Shown here: positions 6,706 through 14,103 of the stretch, piece after piece | How the letters are laid out: each line of letters opens with the position of its first letter | Position numbering within the stretch: position 1 is the first letter of the stretch | Assembly: GCA_023417955.1 (NCBI GenBank) | Contig: JAEZDW010000391.1 | Coordinates: 1-14,571 of the forward strand | Reading direction: 5' to 3' | Length of the DNA: 14,571 nucleotides | Source: Bacteroidota bacterium | Lineage (GTDB): Bacteria > Bacteroidota > Bacteroidia > Cytophagales > Cyclobacteriaceae | Notes under the pieces: model-generated | The model's database searches: none | Told to the model about the DNA's origin: nothing | What the model saw: the letters and a program-made list of their open reading frames with translations, nothing else | Position numbers and translations under genes: made by a program

Positions 6706-7791
6706 ATGCAAACCACCCTTTCAACAAACAATAAGTCGCCCAGGATACTGTTGATTGAAGACAATTCCGAAATGGCGGAGAATATCACCAGTATTCTTGA
6801 ACTGGCGAATTATGATGTCTTGTACGCGAGCAACGGAAAACAGGGCGTTGCGGTCGCACAGCAATCACAGCCTGATCTTATTCTCTGTGACATTATGATG
6901 CCCGAACTGGACGGATACGGTGTGTTGCACATACTAAATCACGACCCGGAAACGGCGAGCATCCCGTTCGTATTCCTCAGCGCAAAAGCCGATAAGTCCG
7001 AAGTACGCGAAGGTATGAACCTGGGCGCCGACGACTATATTACCAAGCCATTTGACAGCACGGATCTCCTCAAGGTCATCGAAATTCGGCTTAAGAAAAA
7101 AGAAACGTTGAAGACCAGTTACGCGACCAACGATTTCAACCTTTCCACGCTTTTCAGCGAAACCAAAGAACTAAAGGAACTTGAGCGACTCTATACAAAT
7201 CGTCCGGTGCGAACGTATCGCAAGAAAGAGTTTCTTTTTATGGAGGGTCAGACTCCTACCGATCTGTACTTCATTCGAAAAGGAGAGATTAAGACATACA
7301 AAGTCAACTATGACGGCAAGGAACTGATTACCGGCATTCACAGCGCCGGAGACTTCCTCGGCTACGTCGCGCTACTCGAAGAAAAGTCATACAATGAAAA
7401 CGCCGAGGTTTTGGAAGAAGCAGAGATCATGATGATTCCAAGACAAGAGTTCCTGAACGTCGTGTATTCAAGCAAAGACATGGCACGGAAATTCATCAAG
7501 CTGCTCTCGCACCAGCTCGTCGAAGCCGAAAACCGGCTACTGAACCTTGCCTATCAATCCGTTCGGCAGCGTGTAGCAGATTCATTGCTGAAGCTGCATC
7601 ATAAAATGCTCGCTATTCACAATTCAGCGGTCATTCCAATTTGCAGGAAGGACATCTCAAATATAGTCGGAACGGCGACGGAATCGTTGAATCGAACGCT
7701 TGCCGACTTCAAGGACGAAGGCTTAATTGAAATTTCCGAAGAGGGAATTCGCATTTTGAATCAGCCCAAACTCGAAAGGTTGCTTCATTAA
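6706..7791 (+). CDS. Response regulator: receiver + cNMP-binding domain + Crp-type HTH
   Basis: This 361-residue cytoplasmic transcription factor joins a two-component receiver to a Crp/Fnr regulator. The receiver covers about residues 12-132. It has the acidic pair Glu18-Asp19, the phosphoacceptor Asp62 in LILCDIMMPELDG, Ser92 and Lys114 in DDYITKPF. A linker leads to a cyclic-nucleotide-binding beta-roll at about 160-275 (EFLFMEGQTPTDLYFIRKGE, with a later GDFLGY). A long helix and a winged HTH follow at about 295-355, with recognition region DISNIVGTATESLNRTLADF. No Fnr-type cysteine cluster is seen, so an iron-sulfur sensor is unlikely. The nucleotide-contact Arg of true cAMP receptors is not evident, so the ligand, if any, is unknown. 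No histidine kinase is adjacent. The gene is preceded by a short leader ORF, and the hibernation factor gene follows 95 bp downstream on the same strand. Confidence 0.93.
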   Translation: MQTTLSTNNKSPRILLIEDNSEMAENITSILELANYDVLYASNGKQGVAVAQQSQPDLILCDIMMPELDGYGVLHILNHDPETASIPFVFLSAKADKSEVREGMNLGADDYITKPFDSTDLLKVIEIRLKKKETLKTSYATNDFNLSTLFSETKELKELERLYTNRPVRTYRKKEFLFMEGQTPTDLYFIRKGEIKTYKVNYDGKELITGIHSAGDFLGYVALLEEKSYNENAEVLEEAEIMMIPRQEFLNVVYSSKDMARKFIKLLSHQLVEAENRLLNLAYQSVRQRVADSLLKLHHKMLAIHNSAVIPICRKDISNIVGTATESLNRTLADFKDEGLIEISEEGIRILNQPKLERLLH

Positions 7792-7886
7792 ACCACGCGC
7801 TCCAAACAAGGTTATTCATTTTTCGTTACATTGAGAATGGCGGTCTCACCCCGCGATGTCGTACCTTTATTAAATTAAATGAAACT

Positions 7887-8171
7887 ATGAAAATAATAAT
7901 TCAGACTCCCGATTTTAAAGCAGATCAAAAACTCCTCGACTTCGTCACTGAAAAGGTTGAAAAACTGGGAAGATTTTCGGATGATATTCTTGACGCGAAT
8001 GTTACGTTAAGGCTCGATAATTCTGACACTCGCGAAAATAAGGTATGTGAAATTCGGCTCGGTATTCCAGGCAATGATCTGTATGCATCGCGTCAGTGCA
8101 AGACATTCGAAGAAGCTGCATCCAAAACCACCGATGCGCTGCGCTCGCAAATTAGTTCAAGGAAAGCTTAG
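7887..8171 (+). CDS. hpf: Short ribosome hibernation-promoting factor (HPF/RaiA family)
   Basis: The 94-residue product belongs to the HPF/YfiA family, which binds the small ribosomal subunit near the decoding site and inactivates ribosomes in stationary phase or stress. The beta-alpha-beta-beta-beta-alpha pattern is visible: MKIIIQTPDFKADQKLLDFV, a helix with KVEKLGRFSDDI, strands around ANVTLRLDNS and KVCEIRLGIPG, then YASRQCKTFEEAASKTTDAL. It is a short form without the C-terminal dimerisation domain of long HPF. The ATG at 7887 has no SD. A three-codon frame, ATG AAA CTA TGA, starts at 7879 and its stop overlaps this ATG. The gene ends tail-to-tail with the minus-strand YeeE/YedE-family gene, the two stop codons overlapping. 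The position after the Crp-type regulator suggests, without proof, related growth-phase control. Confidence 0.9.
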   Translation: MKIIIQTPDFKADQKLLDFVTEKVEKLGRFSDDILDANVTLRLDNSDTRENKVCEIRLGIPGNDLYASRQCKTFEEAASKTTDALRSQISSRKA

Positions 8172-8674
8172 TGTGGCAGTTTTGACTGAAAATAGCCATA
8201 GAGCCACGTGCCCGCCACGGCGCTTAACAACGTCACAATCACGACGAGTGCTCCGGTACCGATCTGCGCATAGAGAGGTCCGGGGCACGCACCCGTGAGC
8301 GCCCATCCAAAACCAAAAATCAATCCACCAATTACATTTCCCTTGTGAAAACGACGCGGCTCAAAATGAACCGTCTCCCCATCTACGGTGCGGAGTTTGA
8401 ACTTCCTTATAATTAATACTGAAACAATCCCGACAAACACTGCAGAACCAATCACTCCAAACATATGAAAAGACTGGAGCCTGAACATTTCCTGTATACG
8501 GAACCATGAAATCACTTCAGACTTCACAAGCAGAATTCCAAATATCACGCCTGCGAAAAGAAAACGGAGGTAAAAGCCGATAGAATTTGAACGAACTTGT
8601 TCCGTTATATTATTCATTTCGAAATCGGCGTGTTTGGATGGAGTCTGGCTTGTCATCTCGTCATCAGTTACCAT
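8168..8674 (-). CDS. YeeE/YedE-family (DUF6691-like) sulfur-transport half-protein
   Basis: The product has 168 residues with about four membrane helices. The family motif GWALTGACPGPLYAQIGTG carries Cys130 in TGACPGP, matching one of the conserved cysteine sites of YeeE/YedE (TsuA-type) thiosulfate transporters. E. coli YeeE is a single protein of about 350 residues. Here the halves are two genes, this being the second. ATG at 8674 overlaps the stop of the upstream half-gene (ATGGTAA on the minus strand), which favours translational coupling and this start. Starts at ATG 8656 or ATG 8617 (MNNITEQ) are also possible, while the longest frame (GTG 8797) would lie far inside the partner gene. 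About 28 polar residues precede the first helix. The role as a sulfur-compound permease component is from family knowledge. The substrate is not shown. Confidence 0.85.
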   Translation of the reverse strand: MVTDDEMTSQTPSKHADFEMNNITEQVRSNSIGFYLRFLFAGVIFGILLVKSEVISWFRIQEMFRLQSFHMFGVIGSAVFVGIVSVLIIRKFKLRTVDGETVHFEPRRFHKGNVIGGLIFGFGWALTGACPGPLYAQIGTGALVVIVTLLSAVAGTWLYGYFQSKLPH

Positions 8675-9240
8675 GAAAGAACAAAAGGGAGAATAAGGTT
8701 GGAGCAAATGAAACCGCCCGCCATGAAACAAACTGTTGCAATCATCGAGGCGGGTTGAAGCATCGAAATCCCGGTAATGGAGTGACCTGATGTACACCCA
8801 CCTGCGTAGCGAGTTCCAAATCCGACAAGCACACCTCCGACTACTATCAGCACAAAACCTTTTAATGAAAAAAGCATATGAAAATCAAAAAGGTCTGCAG
8901 GAACGAGGGCAGAAAAATTACTGATACCGTAGGATAATAATTCAGCCCTCAGGTTCTCGTCAATGACTACTTCGTCTTTGCTGCCGAGAAACTGAGCGGA
9001 AAAGAAGCCACCCAAAAAAATTCCAAAAACAAAAACGAGATTCCACGATTCCTTCCGCCAATTATACTGAAAGAACGGAATCTTTGCAGGAATGCACATC
9101 GCGCATAAGTGCCGCAGTGTGGAAGATATTCCAAATGATTTGTTTCCCAACAGTAATAATGCAGGGACAGTCAGACCAATCAGTGGGCCGGAGATATACC
9201 AGGGCCACGGTTGTGAAAGCGTTTCGATTAAATCGGACAT
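8668..9240 (-). CDS. YeeE/YedE-family sulfur-transport half-protein, first of the pair
   Basis: This 190-residue inner-membrane protein has about five helices, for example around 15-32, 68-85, 122-142 and 162-186. It carries the family signature RYAGGCTSGHSITG (Cys149 in GGCTSGH) and a further pair, Cys46 and Cys49, in LRHLCAMCIP. In TsuA-type transporters conserved cysteines line a path for thiosulfate. With the next gene it reconstitutes the whole fold, a split common in Bacteroidota and some Proteobacteria. ATG 9240 gives MSDLIETLSQPWPWYISGP, directly before helix 1. There is no SD. A perfect palindrome lies 28-40 bp upstream (9268-9280). No rhodanese or persulfide dioxygenase gene, the frequent companions, is seen here, so the physiological role (sulfur assimilation or detoxification) stays open. 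Confidence 0.88.
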   Translation of the reverse strand: MSDLIETLSQPWPWYISGPLIGLTVPALLLLGNKSFGISSTLRHLCAMCIPAKIPFFQYNWRKESWNLVFVFGIFLGGFFSAQFLGSKDEVVIDENLRAELLSYGISNFSALVPADLFDFHMLFSLKGFVLIVVGGVLVGFGTRYAGGCTSGHSITGISMLQPASMIATVCFMAGGFICSNLILPFVLSW

Positions 9241-9267
9241 ACCAATAGAAAAGATTGAAATATTAAA

Positions 9268-9280
9268 AGACTACTAGTCT
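9268..9280. promoter_or_regulatory. 13-bp perfect palindrome upstream of the YeeE/YedE pair
   Basis: AGACTACTAGTCT is a six-base inverted repeat around a central C. It lies between the lipoprotein stop (9291) and the ATG of the first YeeE/YedE half-gene (9240), where an operator for that operon would be expected. The one-base centre makes it unlikely as an RNA hairpin. The binding protein is unknown, and chance occurrence is possible. Confidence 0.35.
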
Positions 9281-9290
9281 GGAGTGGAGA

Positions 9291-9794
9291 TCAATAATTA
9301 TTCATATGCTCTATTGCACGAAAAAGTAGCTCATCACTTTTGGGGATGAGAAGTCCGTATTTTACGGACTGAAATCCGAGGGTGTGACGTTCAATTACGA
9401 TGCCGTGTTTTTCCACAAGCTGGTTGTCGCGGTAAATGCGGAGTGTACTGCTCGCATTATGTGTCGCTTTTCGCCCATAGACGAATTCCCACGCCGCAAT
9501 CTCATGGAGGACACTTGCATCAGTTGTCCAGAAGCGACGCGACGTCATTTGGCGACTCACATCGATATCAAGAAGGTCTTCGCCTGATATGCGAATCTCT
9601 ACTTTCCACTCGTGCTCGCGCGGTTTTATATACGCAAACGGTCGGAAAACGTCACCTTTCTTAAGCTGTGTTTCGTCAATGTGGAGAGGACTGTTCCCCT
9701 TATGAGACTCACTTTGCTTCCGCGAACATCCAAAAATCGCGAGAACCAATATCAATACGAATCCAAAATGCTTAGGTTTCACAGGAGTCAACAT
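9291..9794 (-). CDS. Putative lipoprotein of unknown function
   Basis: The 167-residue product begins with a basic start (MLTPVKPKHF), a hydrophobic segment FVLILVLAIF and Cys23 in IFGC, an acceptable lipobox for signal peptidase II although Phe at -2 is uncommon. Residues after the cysteine (SRKQSES) do not form the acidic Bacteroidota surface-export signal, so a periplasm-facing lipoprotein is more likely. The remaining 140 residues look like one small folded domain, with patterns VEIRISGEDLLDIDVSR, RRFWTTDASVLHEIAAWEFVYG and a C-terminal LLIPKSDELLFRAIEHM. I recognise no family. It lies 50 bp upstream of the YeeE/YedE pair on the same strand, so it may share their transcript, and it is divergent from the receiver gene at 9916. 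The function is unknown. Confidence 0.75.
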   Translation of the reverse strand: MLTPVKPKHFGFVLILVLAIFGCSRKQSESHKGNSPLHIDETQLKKGDVFRPFAYIKPREHEWKVEIRISGEDLLDIDVSRQMTSRRFWTTDASVLHEIAAWEFVYGRKATHNASSTLRIYRDNQLVEKHGIVIERHTLGFQSVKYGLLIPKSDELLFRAIEHMNNY

Positions 9795-9915
9795 ACTGAA
9801 CTGACGAAGTTACGCAGTTTATGGAAACAAAATGTCTCCCGATCGCAAATTATTGCTCCTGTATTAATGCCGATTTCCGCCGGGAATCCGCGAATTTTCG
9901 TTTATCTTACCAAGC

Positions 9916-10332
9916 ATGAAAGCGCCTTATATCCTCACGGTCGAAAATGATGAGGATGACCAGTACATAACCAGGCAATTTTTCAGCGAGCACGCTGTTG
10001 ACACGGTAGTGTTCAACGACGGAGCAGAAATGATGCAATATCTCCGGGACTGTGTTTCCCGGAAGTCGCCTCTGCCGGCGGTGATCCTGCTGGATTATCA
10101 CCTGATGCCCGGTACTGCTGTCGACATTATTAAAATAATCCGTCGCGAATCAGCTTTCGCCCATATTCCGCTCGTAGTATTGAGCGGAACTAAATCTGAG
10201 GAAATCGTTAGGGAATGTTATAAGAATGGAGCGAACTCCTTCATTCAAAAGCCTTCCCGCGTGCAGGATATTGACCAGAAGGTTTCGAGCTTTCTAACGT
10301 ATTGGCTTCAAACAGTTGAACTGGTCAATTAA
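9916..10332 (+). CDS. Single-domain response regulator (receiver only)
   Basis: The 138-residue receiver has no output domain. It shows the acidic cluster Glu10-Asp12-Asp14 in TVENDEDDQYI, the phosphoacceptor Asp60 in VILLDYHLMPG, the Ser90 switch residue in VVLSGT and Lys112 in SFIQKPS. All residues needed for phosphorylation are present. Proteins of this type act as phosphate shuttles or by protein contact and are numerous in Cytophagales. No kinase is adjacent, so the partner is probably encoded elsewhere. The ATG at 9916 lacks an SD. It is transcribed divergently from the lipoprotein gene across a 121-bp gap in which I find no convincing promoter. The sterol desaturase-family gene begins 95 bp downstream after two small hairpins. 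Confidence 0.92.
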   Translation: MKAPYILTVENDEDDQYITRQFFSEHAVDTVVFNDGAEMMQYLRDCVSRKSPLPAVILLDYHLMPGTAVDIIKIIRRESAFAHIPLVVLSGTKSEEIVRECYKNGANSFIQKPSRVQDIDQKVSSFLTYWLQTVELVN

Positions 10333-10341
10333 CTTGTTGGC

Positions 10342-10374
10342 CGCTTCAAAAAAGCGTGCCACGGTCGCGTGGTA
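10342..10374 (+). terminator. Two tandem short hairpins after the receiver gene (weak terminator)
   Basis: CGCTT (10342-10346) pairs with AAGCG (10352-10356). Directly after it TGCCACG (10357-10363) pairs with CGTGGTA (10368-10374), with one G-U pair, around a GTCG loop. The downstream sequence TCATATTTTAAAC is only moderately T-rich, so termination would be inefficient. It lies where a terminator for the receiver gene would be expected. Confidence 0.3.
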
Positions 10375-10427
10375 TCATATTTTAAACATTACGACAATAA
10401 AAAACGAGTTCACTGGAGATCATTATT

Positions 10428-11414
10428 ATGGATTCACTTTTTGGCGCTGATAAAATTCCTTTTGAAAATGCAGGGGACCTTGGCAGCAGTGCCCCTAATA
10501 TCATTATCTGGGCCGCCCCCGTCATGTTCGCTTTCGTATTGCTTGAATATCTGATCTCGCGAAAACAACACAAAGAATACTACGAGAACAAAGAAACAAT
10601 AGGCTCAATTTTCGTAGGAACTGGCAATGTAATCATCGGAGCGGCAATCAAGCTCATTTTGTTCTATATGCTGATCTGGGTCTATAACCTGATTCCGTGG
10701 CGTATGCAGCTCAACTGGTGGACTTTTCTACCCTGTTATATCCTTTTTGATCTTTGCAGCTACTGGGCTCACCGTGTCTCGCATCACCAGCGATTCTGGT
10801 GGGCGACTCACGTTGCACATCACTCTGGTGAATACTACAACCTGACCGTATCGTTCAGGCTCAGTTGGGTGCAGTACATCAAACTCGTCTTTTTTCTACC
10901 CGTATCGTTTCTTGGTTTCCACCCGGTAATCATATTCGTTGTAAATCAAATTGCCGTGCTCTTTCAGTTCTGGGTGCATACCGAATACATCCGGAAACTT
11001 CATCCTGCGATTGAGTATATTTTCGCGACACCCTCCAACCACCGCGTACATCACGGATCACAGGAAAAGTACATTAACAAAAACTTTGGAGCGACTTTCA
11101 TTATATGGGATCGGATATTTGGAACCTACCAGCCCGAAGAAGAACAGGCGGTATATGGAATAACCACCAACATCAAAAACAAGGCTAATCCGTTTCACAT
11201 AAACTTTCATGAGTACGCCGACATGTTCCACGATGTAAAGAACGCAAAGGGAATCAGAAAAAAACTCTTCTTCCTGTTTGGTGATCCCATTGACGTCGCG
11301 CTCGAAAAGAAAAAAGCGGCAGAAACAAACGGACACATGGCTCATGAACGGTCGATCAATGCAGAAATGTCGATGGACCTGGATACAGACGTCGAGAAGA
11401 AAAGTGTCGCATAA
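10428..11414 (+). CDS. Sterol desaturase / fatty acid hydroxylase family membrane protein
   Basis: This 328-residue integral membrane protein carries the histidine boxes that bind the di-iron centre of the family. They are HRVSHH (115-120), HVAHH (128-132), His184 in FWVHTEY and HRVHH (205-209). Hydrophobic segments lie at about 25-42, 64-88, 98-112 and 150-182. Family members hydroxylate or desaturate lipids with O2 at the membrane; the substrate here cannot be told from sequence. Residues after 285 form a charged, lysine- and glutamate-rich tail not needed for the family fold. ATG 10428 is preceded by GGAG about ten bases upstream, one of the few SD-like sites in the window. The neighbours, a receiver upstream and a K+ transport operon 111 bp downstream, give no clear hint of the lipid. 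Confidence 0.92.
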   Translation: MDSLFGADKIPFENAGDLGSSAPNIIIWAAPVMFAFVLLEYLISRKQHKEYYENKETIGSIFVGTGNVIIGAAIKLILFYMLIWVYNLIPWRMQLNWWTFLPCYILFDLCSYWAHRVSHHQRFWWATHVAHHSGEYYNLTVSFRLSWVQYIKLVFFLPVSFLGFHPVIIFVVNQIAVLFQFWVHTEYIRKLHPAIEYIFATPSNHRVHHGSQEKYINKNFGATFIIWDRIFGTYQPEEEQAVYGITTNIKNKANPFHINFHEYADMFHDVKNAKGIRKKLFFLFGDPIDVALEKKKAAETNGHMAHERSINAEMSMDLDTDVEKKSVA

Positions 11415-11525
11415 ACGGGTACGCAATAGCCTGCAACGGACATTTCAGTAATTACATTGCCGGGTTCAACGTGCAGCCATCGAGAAATGTTGCTACATTT
11501 ACTATGCAAATATTAAAACGCGTTC

Positions 11526-13394
11526 ATGTTGAACCGCCTTGTACGAAGGGCCTTTCGCTGGTTTACCCAATATCAAAGAAAAAATAAAGGACCTTCGCTC
11601 TATGAACTGAAGGCGCGGCTGATATCTATAATCGATATTGCTCACGCCACCTGCCAGACCCTCATTCCGGTATTGTCATTTGCCGTTCTTGGAGTCCTCA
11701 TCTACGACGCCGGTTTCAACCCGTTCTACAAGATTGATCTGAACCTCTATCGACTTTGGCATGTACTGCTGATTTCGATCAAAACGCTACTCATAATCTT
11801 TTTCGTTCTCGAATTCAAGGAAACAAGGGGTTTCAGATCGCGACTCTTTAACCTGCTCCTCATCATACTGACGCATTCGGCTCAAAAAGTTTGTTACACA
11901 TTTCTCGACGACATTCCGCCAGATTCCCGCGACGACTTCATCCTCGCGAAGGTATTTTTGTTCGCGGCTACGTTCATCATATTCCTGACCGAAGCGTCTA
12001 CCGTGCTTCGTTTCATTTACCGGCGTGGCCTTAACCCTGCTTTTCTCTTTCTGGCCAGCTTCTTCATGTTTATTACAATCGGCGCCCTCCTGCTGATGCT
12101 ACCAAACGCCACAACAAACGGCATACGTCCCGTGGATGCATGGTTTACGTCAGCCAGTGCCGTGTGCGTTACGGGAATGCTTGTCGTAGATACGGCGTCT
12201 ACGTTCACGCACATCGGAAAGGCTATCCTACTATTTCTCATTCAACTTGGAGGATTGGGAATCATGACGTTCGCAGGCCTGCTAACGTATTTGTCGGCCG
12301 GAACAGTTTCTTTTCGAAACCAACTTGCACTCAAGGACATGGTAAGTGGCCAACACATGAGCACAGTTTTCAGCATCATTGGCCGCGTCGTCATCGTGAC
12401 TTTCTCCTTTGAAGCCATTGGGGCAATTGCCGTATTCAATACACTGGATCCAAAAGCATTCCCAAACCTGCTTGAGAGGATATTCTTCGCAGTCTTTCAC
12501 GCTGTTTCAGCATTCTGCAACGCAGGCTTTTCCACGTTACCCCGCGGACTTTACGATGAGCCCTTCAGATTTAACTACGGAATGCAAATGGTGCTTGCCG
12601 TGCTCGTGGTACTCGGAGGACTTGGTTTCCCAATCGTATTTAACATCTTCTCCTACCTTAAAAACAAGCTGACGCGCTTGTTTAAGAAAATCGCCGGCAT
12701 CCCGGCGGAAGATCATTACAGTCACATCTTCTCAACGACAAGCAAACTTGCCCTCATGACCACAGCTATCCTGCTTGTCTTCGGGTTTACCACCTACTTC
12801 CTGTTTGAATTGAATCATACGCTGAAGGAACACAACAACTGGGGCAAAGTAGTTACATCGATTTTCGGATCGGTAACACCGCGCTCCGCAGGATTTAATA
12901 CCGTCGACGTTACCATGTTATCGCTACCCACAATTATGGTCTACCTGCTTTTGATGTGGATCGGTGCGTCTCCGGGATCGACAGGCGGTGGAATCAAGAC
13001 AACGGTTATCGCAGTCGCATTTCTCAACGTTAGAAGCGTAATCCTGGGCAAGGATCGGACAGAATTTTCGCGCGTGCAAATTGGTGAGAACACCATTCAT
13101 CGGGCGTTCGCAATTATCGTTCTCTCCTTGCTTATAATTGGCATAACAGTTCTGTTGCTTGCGGTGAATGAACCCGACAAACAATTATTCGCACTCGCCT
13201 TCGAGGGGTTCTCTGCATTCAGTATGGTAGGACTATCCCTTGGCATAACTCCCGACCTTTCCGTAAGCAGCAAACTTCTCCTTTCCATTGTGATGCTTAT
13301 CGGGCGGGTCGGAACCCTTACGGTCTTCTTTGCTTTCGTAACTCCGGCGAAGGAGTTGTTCTATCGATATCCTAAAGACGAAATTTCTTTATAA
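11526..13394 (+). CDS. trkH: TrkH/KtrB-family K+ uptake channel subunit with N-terminal extension
   Basis: The 622-residue translocating subunit contains the four-fold M1-P-M2 repeat of the Trk/Ktr/HKT superfamily. The four filter segments each have the key glycine: SAVCVTGML (Gly217), SAFCNAGFST (Gly334), TPRSAGFNT (Gly456) and AFSMVGLSL (Gly569). The gating-loop region ASPGSTGGGIKTT (481-493) and GRVGTLT (593-599) near the C-terminus also fit. The canonical fold begins at about residue 170 (NPAFLFLASFFMFITIGAL). Before it lie about 170 residues with about four extra hydrophobic segments (roughly 37-60, 76-95, 105-117 and 138-160), absent from E. coli TrkH and Bacillus KtrB. The ATG at 11526 has no SD. 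The partner KtrA gene starts 17 bp after the stop, so the two form an operon for K+ uptake in osmotic adaptation. Confidence 0.95.
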   Translation: MLNRLVRRAFRWFTQYQRKNKGPSLYELKARLISIIDIAHATCQTLIPVLSFAVLGVLIYDAGFNPFYKIDLNLYRLWHVLLISIKTLLIIFFVLEFKETRGFRSRLFNLLLIILTHSAQKVCYTFLDDIPPDSRDDFILAKVFLFAATFIIFLTEASTVLRFIYRRGLNPAFLFLASFFMFITIGALLLMLPNATTNGIRPVDAWFTSASAVCVTGMLVVDTASTFTHIGKAILLFLIQLGGLGIMTFAGLLTYLSAGTVSFRNQLALKDMVSGQHMSTVFSIIGRVVIVTFSFEAIGAIAVFNTLDPKAFPNLLERIFFAVFHAVSAFCNAGFSTLPRGLYDEPFRFNYGMQMVLAVLVVLGGLGFPIVFNIFSYLKNKLTRLFKKIAGIPAEDHYSHIFSTTSKLALMTTAILLVFGFTTYFLFELNHTLKEHNNWGKVVTSIFGSVTPRSAGFNTVDVTMLSLPTIMVYLLLMWIGASPGSTGGGIKTTVIAVAFLNVRSVILGKDRTEFSRVQIGENTIHRAFAIIVLSLLIIGITVLLLAVNEPDKQLFALAFEGFSAFSMVGLSLGITPDLSVSSKLLLSIVMLIGRVGTLTVFFAFVTPAKELFYRYPKDEISL

Positions 13395-13411
13395 CACATA
13401 AACAGCGGCCT

Positions 13412-14095
13412 ATGAAATTCATTGTGTTTGGTCTCGGAAATTATGGATCCTCTCTTTCACAGAAGCTTATCTCTCTCGGGCACGAAGTGATTGGAGTGGA
13501 CACAAAAATGGAACTCGTTGAAAAGTTCAAAAACGACCTTACCCATACCATCGCGCTTGACGCAGGCAGCCCCGATGCGGTGAAATCCCTGCCTATGCGA
13601 GACGTCGATGCCGTTGTGAACGCAATCGGCGAAAACGAAGGTGCGAACATCATGCTGACCGCTGTGCTGAAGCAACTTTCAGTCAAACGCATCATCTGCC
13701 GCGTAATCAGTCCGTTGCAAAGGACTGTATTGGAGGCTATGGACATCCAGGAATTTGTCTACCCCGAAGCCGACTCGGCGGAACGCCTGGCTTACAAATT
13801 GGACTTGAAAGATGTTACTGAATCGTACAAAATAAGCGATAAATATAAGATCATTGAAGTCGTGCTTCCGGAACGTTATATCGATCAACAGGTCGCGAAT
13901 GTCGATTTTGTCGGAAAGTACAACATCCAACTTGTGACCATCACACGATTTGTCGAGCAAAAAAATCTTCTTGGAACTGTTGGACACATGAAACACGTTG
14001 TCGGGATACTCAGGCCAGACACCGTTTTTCGGCGCGGTGACCGGTTGCTGTTGTTTGGCGAGGTCGGCGAACTTGAAGACTTCATCGAAGAATAA
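13412..14095 (+). CDS. ktrA: KtrA/TrkA-family K+ uptake regulatory subunit (RCK)
   Basis: The 227-residue cytosolic subunit assembles into a ring under the TrkH/KtrB pore and gates it through nucleotide binding. An N-terminal Rossmann (RCK_N) domain at about 1-130 has GLGNYG (7-12) and Asp30 in VIGVDTK at the end of strand 2. A TrkA_C domain follows at about 140-225 (KIIEVVLPERYIDQQVANVD, then RRGDRLLLFGEVGELEDF). It has a single RCK unit as in KtrA, not the duplicated form of E. coli TrkA. The start, 17 bp after the channel gene, has no SD, so coupling to upstream translation is plausible. It ends eight bases from the stop of the convergent DUF72 gene. Confidence 0.95.
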   Translation: MKFIVFGLGNYGSSLSQKLISLGHEVIGVDTKMELVEKFKNDLTHTIALDAGSPDAVKSLPMRDVDAVVNAIGENEGANIMLTAVLKQLSVKRIICRVISPLQRTVLEAMDIQEFVYPEADSAERLAYKLDLKDVTESYKISDKYKIIEVVLPERYIDQQVANVDFVGKYNIQLVTITRFVEQKNLLGTVGHMKHVVGILRPDTVFRRGDRLLLFGEVGELEDFIEE

Positions 14096-14103
14096 CATTC
14101 AGT

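Noticed and set aside
8675..8797. Longer start (GTG 8797) for the second YeeE/YedE half-gene
   Set aside because: It would overlap the upstream gene by about 130 bases with unlikely polar, histidine-rich sequence. ATG 8674 gives a typical coupled overlap.
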